Source: Podaxis mareebaensis
Taxonomy: Eukaryota; Basidiomycota; Agaricomycetes; Agaricales; Agaricaceae
Direction of reading: 5' to 3'
NCBI GenBank assembly: GCA_018524725.1
Contig: JAEUWP010000335.1
Span: 558,001-622,000 of the forward strand
DNA length: 64,000 bases
The notes beneath the pieces were generated by a model. That model was not told the origin of the DNA and ran no database searches. It worked only from the letters and a program-made list of their open reading frames with translations. Positions 24,540 to 34,876 of this stretch are shown here, in pieces (the first letter of the stretch is position 1; every line of letters begins with the position of its first letter). A program made the position numbers and the translations under genes.

Positions 24540-24749
24540 GAATGGTATGAGGAGGAACTGACGTGCCCGAAATTTTGGTGGCCCCCAATACTTGCCGATC
24601 AAAAGTAGCCATAACACGATCAGCACGCGCTTCAGCCAATCACATTCCTTGGTTCACAACGTCCGAAATCATCCAATCATCAACATTTGGCATAAAAACG
24701 CCGGTTGATACACATGTGTACATAGTAATACATTTCAAGTATAACACGT

Positions 24750-27700
24750 TTAGACTGTTACTGAACCTGTCAGGCGGATGTCTCTGCTGTTCGCCCCAAT
24801 CAATATGCCAGTGGATCCGGTTGGGATTTCCCAACGCTGCGATGTGGTGCTCCACACCGCAAGGTCAAAGCGAGATAACTTCATCGTCACGGTTTTACTT
24901 TGTCCGGGCGTCAGATAGATGCTATCGAATCCCCTCAAATTCTTTGGAGCTGAGCGAGTAGAAGCCGGGGGCGCAGTGTACAGTTGAGGGACCTAAATCG
25001 CAGTCAGACATACACATGCAGTCTGGAAGCACGTTAGAGTCTAGTATTTACCTCGTGCCCAGCAATTGTACCATTGTTCTGAATGGTGAAGGAAACGGTG
25101 ATGACATCCTCGTGCAGCCTATGTGAATACAAGTCAGCTTGCGCGATGGAAACGAGGAAGAATGTTAATATACCAAGGATCCAGAGAGGAGCCCGGTCCA
25201 GTCGCTGCCGAACCACTACCCACAGATCCACTGACTGTCAAGCCAGAATATTGGAACGTGGTGTAGGACAAGCCAAACCCGAACGGGAACCTGGGCTCGA
25301 CGTTGTTCTGATCGAAGTACTTGTAATCGATGAAGATGCCCTCGTTGTATGCAATCTGGGTAACCGCACCGCCGGAATTATAAGTAACCTTAGCACCATA
25401 ATCACTGATGCTCTTTCCAATCGTGTACGGAAGTCGGCCGCTGGTGAAAGAGCAATAAGTCTCGTCATAGGGGCCAAAAGGACGTCCTCACCTCGGGTTG
25501 TAAGCGCCATAGATAACATCGACCAAACCGTTGCCTATTAACGATAAATAGTCAAGAAAATATTGATGAGTGCACGAAAGGTACTCGCCAGCTTCTTGTC
25601 CCGGTAGTCCACTCCAGACAATAGCAGTTACTGTCAAAGAGTCAGTCATGACATAGAAATAGCTTAAGAACGCGCACCATTGGGGTGATTGACCCAAGAT
25701 TCCATCTCAATGGCTCCAACACTGTTGACCACGACGATTGTGCGAGAGTTCGCGCTAGCTACCCTTGCCACAAGGGCATCCTGAGGATGTGATAATGCCT
25801 TAAGTGTCATGGGTGGTAGATATAGTAACATCCACTCACACCACCATGCCAAGCTTTCAAATCGTTACGGTCTCCAGCGTTCCCTGGATGGAGAAATTGA
25901 GCCAATGCCAATCTGAGGTTCAAAGACCAGTTAGCATACCTTCAACGGTCAGGTAGCCTTCGCCAGAGTCAGCTGTACAATAGTTAGCATGAAGTATACT
26001 TGGGGAAGTGATATCAAATGCTCACCGGTGATAAAGACAAGGGCGACGTCCTTTCCCGCCGCCGCGCTCGCGGCTGCGTTGAGGTCTGTATCGCTAAGAC
26101 TAGATGCCACAGTCGTGCCATCCCTCTGAGCGCGGGCCTTAATAGCTTGGAGGGGCTGGTACGACGAGTAGAGTCGAGAGCAAGTCATGGGGTACAAAAA
26201 GGACATACGTCAACGAGATACGGGAACTCTGCCGTTCCGCTTCCCCAGCCTGCGCGATGATAAGAGGCTACGGTCGTATGCAGATGGACAATACTTACCC
26301 ATCGCAAGAACTCCGTCATTTCCAGAGCGGTCCTCATAGCTGGGGTTTACATGGTAAGCAGTCTTCTCATGTAACTGTTTTTGCTCACCCATTCGGGCCC
26401 TTAGAGCTGGGTCCTGCTCCACTTCCAATGACAGCGATAGCTTTAGGAGCAGAAAGTGGCAACACATTGTTAACATTCTTTAGGAGGACAGTCGATGCCG
26501 CATCAATCGTTCGGATGAGACTATGGGTCAAGCATTCGTTCCTCTGTATGCCGAAACATTATATGGAAGCAACTTACTCTTTGTGGTTGCCTTGAACATC
26601 GACATGCTGTCCGGCGTTCTTATTCCACGCATTAAAGTTGACAGCAGGGTACCCTGAATCTTGACCAAGAAGGTACCATGCAGCGAGGATACGTGTAGCC
26701 ATGTCCTGCGTGATCGTCAGGGAGAATACTGAAGCAAAGAGAAGTGTTAACTTACGTCAATACGCCATTGTGGCACTTGGCCCGAGTTCACTGCATTGAC
26801 GAGATTCTGACCAAAGTAAGTTGTGCCTTGGTGGTGGTAGTCAGCTGAGAGCGGGATGATATAGCTATCCCCCGCGTACCCGATCCTAAGGAGATATCGC
26901 CTGATGCCTTGCTCAGAGGTACGGCGACAAGGTTAACTATTAACTATTTGTCTTACCTGGCATCGTCATCTATCATAGTGATCAACTGAAATTTCACATT
27001 CATGCAAAAACCAACTCACATCGAGACCTCCGTTCATAGCAGGAGTTGTGGAGTGCCTGTTGTGAAGTGATCAGTGGAGAAGAGGAGTTCTATACGATCA
27101 ATAGCTCACAGTCGCCCACCAGTCTTAAATCGATCCCACTCTCAGTCCGAAGTGTAAAAAAGTAAACATACGGAAGCACTTACCGGACATCACGTCTAAT
27201 GAGGGTAAGGCCGTCAGTTTAGAGGACGAGGGGGTCATAGATCTTGCTCACAGCCAGGAAATCCAAATTCCCCCTTAAGGAGACCGTTCAAAACTTCGTC
27301 GTTCTCGCAGGCATATGTCCCATTGACTACAAATATTGTTAATCTCGGATACGAATCACTCTTGAGGTCAGCCTACTTCGGTCTAATGGTCTATCAGCGC
27401 TCTGTGTCCAGCCCCTCCCAGAATTGAACCCACTTACTATAGCTGCACATGACAGATGCGACGTTCGCTTGAACACTCCTCAAGAACTGCAAACAGCCGT
27501 TAGTATCCGATCATGGGTGACTTTAGACAAACCGACTGGGTAAGCATAGACCTCATGTTCCTGGAAGAATCAATTAGCTTTCCCTGGCCCCTTCCTGCTA
27601 ATACCTTGCCCAACCTACCGTGCTAAGTAAGGTATTAGTATTAACACAAACTTGGAACAACTCATAGGGGCTCACCGATCGTCCACATTCGAGGAACTAG

Positions 27701-29079
27701 CATCCCGGAAGTGTTCTTGTTCATTGTTAATGTAATGCTTGGCGCAAGCTACAGGGGTCATAAGCTCCCGCCCAGATCGTGATATGCTGCAACCCAAGCA
27801 AACCTTGCACGCCTTTTGATTGAATGCCCATGATAGTTTCATAGGCACCCTCCCCGCTTAAGTATGGGTCTCCACCGAATCTAAAGAGGAGTCATTGATA
27901 AAAACTGTGGCTGGAAGTCGGCCAATATCCGAGTACTCACGCCTCCCAGTTCCTTCCAGCAGCCGGAGCACGAGCCAAGTTCCTGTGCAGCAATCAACAC
28001 ATGTATGCGCCGAGAGGGATGCTGACCGACATCGCTGGACCAAGAGCCACATTGACACCCTTGCCCCTGAATTCCTCGCCTAGGGCAGCACCTCGTTGTC
28101 TCATCAAGGTCCTGTTGAAGGTTGCTGCAACGTTGATGGCGCTGCGAGACTGTGGGTTCGGGGAGCTCAGACGAGGGGGAAATTCTTACGCAGGGAATGC
28201 AGAAACCAAATCGGCAGAGCGAACACCGAGAGGGCTGTCTGTAGACGGACACTGGGCTGAGTGATAGTCTTCGTGGCGTTTCAAGTACTTACCCTCCAAG
28301 CAGAGACCAGGGAATGAGATGGATGAGATAGCGGGAGTATTACCGACACAATTTCCTGCCCATGGTCATCAATAGAGAGATAGGGAGCATGGAAGACGAA
28401 AATTTTACCATTCTGCCAACCGACACCTGTTTTCTCGGTGAGTCAATTATTTGGAAGATTTTCGCTCAACTCAGGAGAGACAGACCGGTGGCTAGATTGA
28501 TTTTGTCTTGGAGACTTAATTTGGCAACCGCACTGCGAGCCTATTTCGAATCAATTCGTGGGTCGATTAATTTCGATTTCACTGGTAACTAAAACAAGAT
28601 CTACCTTTGTGTATGCAGCACGCCACTCAGGCGACATGTTCGCTATATTGGCACATCAGGTTGAGCTCTGAAACGAATTGTTCCGCCTACCTGGAGTAGG
28701 TGTTCCACTAGGAACAGCGCTCGTAGTGGTAGTGGTGGGCTTTGAAGTGGAAGAAGTAGTACTTGTGACAGTAGTCGTTGTTCCTGGAAGGCATTGGGAA
28801 TACCCTTGGTCCGGTGCATCTTAGCTCTGGATGTCAAGAAACTCGGACTTTGAACGTACAATCGTTCAACTTGGTGCAGACAGCGCCGCTGACACAGGTT
28901 GTCCCACCGGTCCTTCAAGGAACCTCTTAGCTACTTATAGGCCCCCGAAATTCGTGTAGAACCTACCATCCGTTTCCTCCACATTGCGCGTACAGCGGTT
29001 GCTGGGCAAATGTCGAGCACACGAATCCTAATAACAGAATAAATCGCGGGGAAAGCATGTTGAGCCACGACCGAGACAT
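24750..29079 (-). CDS. Extracellular beta-glucosidase, GH3 with N-terminal CBM1
   Basis: This is a many-exon gene (over 20). It opens with a signal peptide ([15 protein letters not shown]), then a fungal cellulose-binding module CBM1 ([30 protein letters not shown], SQCLPG). A Thr/Ser linker and a full GH3 fold follow: [11 protein letters not shown], a substrate-binding region with LCLEDSPLGVR, and [21 protein letters not shown]. The catalytic nucleophile Asp is in YVMSDW. Then come [20 protein letters not shown], the second domain ([23 protein letters not shown]) and a C-terminal fibronectin-III-like domain ending at 24750. This layout is known from secreted cellobiose-hydrolysing beta-glucosidases of wood-decay fungi. 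The exon structure around the nucleophile is abnormal: a 12-base exon (27184-27195), and the next junction does not close in frame. Confidence 0.88.
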
Positions 29080-29549
29080 TTCGTGATCCTGAGGACTTTG
29101 TATTTAAGCCAGTAAGGAACTAGTAAACCACGGGGATGACTTCGGACCCATTTTCGTCTTCGTTCATCCGAGAGAAATTCTTGTGGCAATGATTGGTCTC
29201 GCTAATGGGCTCGGAGAAACAACGGAGGCAATGGGTTATGCATCCACATGGACTAATTGCGCGAGCTCCATACAAGGCTTGGCCGCTGAGAAGGAGAGGC
29301 TAGGAGCCGAAGACAGAAGAAGACCCTTGGTGGACGTAGGATATTTTATAATTCTCCGATTGAACGTCTTGTCCGCAAAAGCTGTTGGCTCAATGGAATC
29401 GGTGGGGTCACACTGCACCTCTCGTGATGTTGACAATTAAGCCCTGGATTGATCATGGAAGATTAGGAATGGGCGCTGGCATAACGAACCCCAGGATATC
29501 GAATTCATCAAGATTTGAACAAATACAACACTCGACGACACACTTGCGA
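29080..29549. other. Promoter region of the beta-glucosidase gene
   Basis: This 470-base stretch lies between the GH3 start (29079) and the Osh3-like stop (29550), both on the minus strand. It should hold the promoter of the cellulase-type gene. A TTAAATA-like element lies about 20-27 bases upstream of the ATG. Open frames here look random. Confidence 0.45.
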
Positions 29550-32210
29550 TCACCAGAGTGGCTGTATGTTTTGATCCTTCCAGCCTCGAGCTCTAGCTTC
29601 CCAGTATCCTCCTGCATAGACCCACTCATTTCCAACCTGCCTGAACCATCGAGGTTGTCGGTCTTGTCCGCGCTTGCGCCTCCCACGTTGCATTTCCTCA
29701 ATCCTAAGCTTAGCCGCTTCCGCTGCGTCAATATCCCCGTTCTCCAGTGCCCTAACATCGGGTCTATATCTCGAGTCCGTTGGAGGCAACTTGCCGACAA
29801 GGTCAGGAGTCATCTCGTTTAGCGTGATCCCGAAAGCCGTGAAGCCATAGTAAGCCTGGGATTCCTTTGGAAAGGGATTCATCCGCCACAAAAGGCGAAA
29901 GTGAGATGAGTCCAGGGTTTGGGAAATTTGGTCGTCCCACTTTCCCTCTATATGACTGACAACCTCACCAGCCGGGGAATACACAGGGCCAGAGACAACA
30001 TTCGAGGGGCCCCAGTAACCGCTTTGTTTGAACTCCAGTACGCAGTGATATTTGTTGGTGAGATTTTCAATCATCAAATTACCGCAGTGCTCGAAATATT
30101 TCGTTCCAACCATGAGATTGCGCATAAAGGATGATGGTTTCGTCCTTTATTCCTCATGAACGAATGAATATCCTATGACGTAACGAGTGGACACACCAAG
30201 TAAAGTGATCATCCCCAATTCGCAGCCGCGTGACACCTTGGGGAATTATTTCAAGACTTTTGCCTAGAGCCATGGGTAGTAAGCTTCAACTTCTCAAGTC
30301 AATATCAGGGGGTCAGAGTCACGCACCCCAGAATTTTGTCCTTCCAGCGGATGTCACCGTTAACTCCCAACCATCTCCCTCGGCATGGTAGGCCATTTCA
30401 ACCGGGTTGTGACGGACTTTCTCTGCTATAAATTTCATCCGAATGTCCTCGAAGGTTTCTGCTAACATAGGGTTGCTAGGCGAGGCATTCATGGTTAGAG
30501 ATAGTCGGTTGGTCCCAGGCAAAGAACTCGCTTACAATCCCTTCCTTCCTGACCGATGTCGTGTGTGTGCATATCCCGAAACCGCGAAGGCTGCTACATA
30601 TGAAAGCCGATCAACAGGATTGTCGGCTTGGGCAGCCTCGTCCAGGAGGCTGAAGTATTCTACCTCTTCGGCTGCCCTTTGGAGCAATGTGAGTGGCTCG
30701 TTAAACGTGACTGGGAAAGTGATAGTGGACAAATCCTGCTCGGAAGCGATCAACAGTATATATGATCAAAATGGGAGAGATTCGCACTTTCCCCACATTT
30801 TTCTTGAGAATCGCGAAAAGACTACCCTCATCTCCAACTGCGGGTGAAGGTAAATGTGTCCTTCGCATAACCGCTGGAATATCATGTTTCAAGTCCTGTG
30901 ATAGCCGTTGTGGTTGCTGTTCTTCCTCTACGTCAGTCTCGTTGCTTGCATGCTCGTACTGTTCCAAACTGCTTCGGCTATCACTTGTGGGTATGCGACT
31001 TGGTTGGTCTAGATGCTCCGGGGAAGGTTGGGCTTCCATCACGAACTCCTCCGGACCATCATTCATGTTATCGACAGCGTCATACCATTCATAGGTGCCA
31101 TCGCTGGCTGTTGTCGCGATTGAATAACGGTGATGTGGACTAACTGTTCCCGGGCGGTGCTGTTGAGCCCCCCGTTCCTCGTGAGTGCGCTCCTCTATAG
31201 TCGGTGGGAGGGGAGATTGATAGGCAGTCTGGGGTTCGTGGGTGACGCGCGACTGCGTTGATTTTAATAGCAGAGCATAGTGGTTTTTGAGCTCTTCGAG
31301 TGCCTGTAGGACGCGTTGGGCGGCAGGGGACAGGTCTGGTTGTGATGCATCGGTACCAGACTCTCCAGGTGGGTGGTGAGGATCTGAAGAAAATCAATTG
31401 TGGAAGACGACCTGCCACACGGATCGACATACGCTTCTTGAATAAACTGAACACCACATCTTTAGGATGATCCTTGTGCCTGTCCTTCTCGAATTTCCTC
31501 CCAGGAGTTGGGACCTTCCTCAAAGATAGCCCATGCATGAGGGACAGTATGGATTCTTCAACTTGCTGGATCACCTAGGAAGCGGCCCGGATAAGGGTTA
31601 GTCGTTATACTGGTAGATTTGTTCACGCACGGCCCCCATGCCCTCCACCAAACCCTCTGATTTGGTGAGGTTAATGCTCGGCTGCCGGGCATGTGGTCGT
31701 GAATTAAGAGATTTCCTTGCCTCAACTCCCAGGGAGATGAACTTCCTGTAGAACCAGTTTAAGCTGATAGAGTTACGACTTATTTATGAGTTGACCTGAA
31801 TGCTGTCATCCACATATCGAAGTCTTCGGTGCTGAGACATTTGATATGGAACGTTGCAGTGTTCGAGTCGATGTGTATGTCCTTGCGTCCGGGTGCAGTA
31901 GATATGGCGGCATGCTGCAGCGGAACTTGGTCCCGGATCGGTTGACCAGGCTCAAAGGAGTACTGCAATAGCCCTGTGCAGTAGAGCACGAAGTAGCGCC
32001 GCGCAAAACCTGGGAAGGGTCAGTTCAGCCAAATTGAGACTGATGGGACCACATGCCTTGCATCTTCTTTCTCCGTTTCTTGAGAACCCAGCCTTCACAC
32101 ACCACCATTGGAGTTGACGAAGCTAGCTTTGCTGTTGCAGAGCTTGGCGGAGCGTTTACGACGTCCTGCGGTGCCACCACCATAGAAGGCTTGATTGTAT
32201 TAGGAAACAT
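29550..32210 (-). CDS. Osh3-like oxysterol-binding protein (PH + ORD)
   Basis: This is a lipid-transfer protein of about 800 residues. After ~35 residues the PH domain starts (CEGWVLKKRRKKMQGFARRY and FHIKCLSTEDFDMWMTAF), closest in pattern to yeast Osh3. A coiled and disordered linker follows, and then the OSBP-related domain: ITFPVTFNEPLTLLQR, RLSYVAAFAVSGYAHT, KSLEIIPQG, FMRNLMVGTKYFEHCGN and GYWGPSN, ending in WKDQNIQPLW. Such proteins exchange PI4P and sterol at ER contact sites. The HHPP position reads AEKVRHNPVEMAYHAEG, so the two adjacent His are replaced. The first intron (32056-32010) begins with GC: only AAG|GCATGT keeps QGFARRY. The N-terminal GOLD domain of yeast Osh3 is not seen. 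Confidence 0.88.
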
Positions 32211-32673
32211 TGGAAATGAGCGTAAATGTACGCGCGGCTACTTCGGATGACGCGAAAGGACGAGAAGTGCTACGTGTTGTGATGTTTGGACATGTAAAGG
32301 CATGTCTATCAAAGCATGACGAAAGCACTGAATTGGTGCATTCACAAGGAACAGCGTGGCGTCCCCACGCTCACTTAACGGGCTGGCCCTGCTCCCCGGA
32401 CGATGACGAGATGTCGACTTCGGCAGAGCGACCCCTGGTAAAAACTCATATCGCAATCCTTGTCCGGAAACAGAGGAATGACATGTCGCCGTCCCTTCTG
32501 CAATCGCGTCTTGATTACACCTTGGTCCGCTCAACGAAATCGATCATCGATGATTAAGCTGATATAGATACGCCAGAAAAGGCCTATAACCCGGGCCGCC
32601 AGATACCAACCTTCATCGCGCTCTCCCTCTCCTTTCCTCTAACCACTACCACCACCTCCTGTCTACTACCACC
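32211..32673. promoter_or_regulatory. Divergent promoter region, Osh3-like / 6PGDH
   Basis: This 463-base region separates the divergent starts. The 60 bases before the 6PGDH ATG are strongly C/T-rich, with repeated ACC triplets and no purine runs. That is the pattern seen at the start of highly expressed fungal housekeeping genes. No gene is seen. Confidence 0.55.
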
Positions 32674-34679
32674 ATGGCTACGTGAGCAATCCTCCTTGTC
32701 TTCTCTAGCCATTACCATGCTGATTTACGCGCCCGATCTTGTTATCCAGCGGAGACATTGGCTTGATTGGCCTCGCTGTTATGGTGAGCGTCGATGGTCT
32801 GCAAGCAGCCGCACCGTACTAAAAAAATCGTAGGGTCAAAATCTGATCCTTAACATGAATGATAAAGGCTTCAACGTCGTCGCATACAACCGTACTGTCA
32901 GCAAAGTCGATCACTTCCTCGCTAATGAAGCCAAAGGTAATACCATAGCCGATTTGGAACAAACCTCTTCATCTAACTTCCGCGCGATAAGGCACCAATA
33001 TTCAAGGCGCCCACTCAATCCAAGAGCTCGTTGCCAAGCTCAAGCGCCCCCGCAAAATCATCCTCCTCGTGAAGGCTGGATCCGCTGTCGATGACTTCAT
33101 CGCTCAGTTGGTGCCCCACCTTGAAAAGGGTGATATCATCATTGACGGTGGTAACTCCCACTACCCCGATTCCATTCGTCGCACCAAGGAACTCGAGGCC
33201 AAAGGTATCTTTTTCGTTGGATCTGGTGTTTCTGGAGGTGAGGAGGGCGCACGACACGGCCCCTCCCTCATGCCTGGCGGCCACCCTGATGCATGGCCAG
33301 CAATCAAGGAGATCTTCCAAAAGACTGCTGCCCAGGTTAATGGTGTTCCTTGCTGCGACTGGGTTGGCGAGACTGGTTCCGGCCACTACGTCAAGATGGT
33401 ACACAACGGTGAGCAAGGTGTGCTGGTGGCATCGCTGTTGCTCACATAAAACCACACGACATAGGTATCGAATACGGTGACATGCAGCTCATCGCTGAGG
33501 CCTATGACATCTTGAAGCGCGGACTGGGTCTTCCGGAAGATGAAATTTCGGATATCTTCACCCAGTGGAACAAGGGTGTCCTTGACTCCTTCTTGGTCGA
33601 AATTACTGCCAACATCCTCAAGTTCAAAGATGATGACGGTGAACCCGTTGTTTCCAAGATCCTCGACAAGGCTGGTCAAAAAGGAACCGGCAAATGGACC
33701 GCTATTGCCGCTTTGGACTCGGGTACAGCCGGTGAGTTTGTAGCATTCAGCTCGAGTAACTTTTACTAACGTCAGTCAGTCACTTTGATTGGCGAGGCCG
33801 TGTTTGCTCGTTGCCTCTCCGCCATCAAGGACGAGCGTACGCGTGCCAGCAAAGTCATCTCCGGTCCTCAGAAGGAACCATTCAAGGGAGACAAGAAGCA
33901 GTTTATCGACGATTTGGAACAAGCACTTTATGCCTCCAAGATTATCTCTTACGCTCAAGGGTTCATGCTCATGCGCGAGACGGCCAAAGAGGTGTGTAAA
34001 AAAAAAAAAACATCTGTATTTTGCTAATCTGATCATGCATGTAGATTGGCTGGAACCTGAATTATGCTGGCATCGCCAAAATGTGGCGTGGTGGCTGTAT
34101 CATCAAGGTGATCGCAATCATGATATATCCTTATTTCAATTTTGCTGACGGCGTTGAAGAGCGTTTTCCTTAGCGATATTAGTGCTGCGTACGAGAAGAA
34201 CCCCAAACTCGAGTCGCTACTCTTCGATGACTTCTTCAACAAAGGTAATGTGGATCAGCAAACAACGTGATCATTCCGCTGACTGCCCTTTCAGCCGTTC
34301 ATAACGCTCAGCCAGGTTGGAGGCGTATCATCGCCCAAGCCGTTCTCTGGGGCATCCCCACCCCGGCATTCAGCACAGCCCTCGCCTTCTTTGATGGATA
34401 TAGGAGTGAAATTCTCCCCGCTAACCTCCTCCAAGCCCAGGTGACTTTCCTTGGAATTCTGAGATGTAGAAAGTTGCTCACTCACCCTAGCGCGATTACT
34501 TCGGCGCTCACACCTTCCGAGTTCTCCCCGGAAAGGAAAACGACAAGTTCAAAGCCGGAGAAGATATCCGTGAGTTGTGGTAATGTCTTGGCGGAACAAT
34601 ATAAACTCAATCTGTGTTCATAGACGTCAACTGGACCGGCCGCGGAGGCAATGTTTCTGCAACCAGCTACACCACATAG
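32674..34679 (+). CDS. gnd1: 6-phosphogluconate dehydrogenase, decarboxylating
   Basis: Eleven exons (32674-32681, 32750-32783, 32834-32936, 32992-33408, 33465-33731, 33780-33991, 34045-34107, 34160-34244, 34295-34440, 34491-34569, 34624-34679) give 489 residues. The enzyme oxidatively decarboxylates 6-phosphogluconate to ribulose 5-phosphate with NADP+, in the cytosol. The Rossmann motif [13 protein letters not shown], the signature [10 protein letters not shown] and [21 protein letters not shown], the catalytic Lys region [17 protein letters not shown] and the C-terminal [20 protein letters not shown] are all present and full length. The first coding exon is only 8 bases (ATGGCTAC). An A13 run sits inside an intron near 34000. 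Together with the 6-phosphogluconolactonase at 52 kb, this gives two consecutive oxidative pentose phosphate steps. Confidence 0.97.
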
Positions 34680-34876
34680 TTACACCTCGTATGGGAACAA
34701 AGTATATATCTTTTCGCTATTTAGAATCTTGCCTTCGATACTTTACAGAAGTGAATGTATGACTCTTGCTTCTTCCCGAAAGGGCTTGGTGCATAGGATC
34801 AATTTGGTTGCCGGATTTGGAAAACAAAACTTGCTCAATATGTGGTTTCGCTCAAAGCTCCACTTCCTTCGTTATC

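Noticed and set aside
29395..29410. GTGGGG motif as a CreA/Cre1 carbon repression site in the beta-glucosidase promoter
   Set aside because: A six-base degenerate motif is expected by chance; only the gene type makes it tempting.
33998..34011. A-run of about 13 in 6PGDH
   Set aside because: It lies within an intron just after the donor and has no coding effect; ordinary homopolymer.
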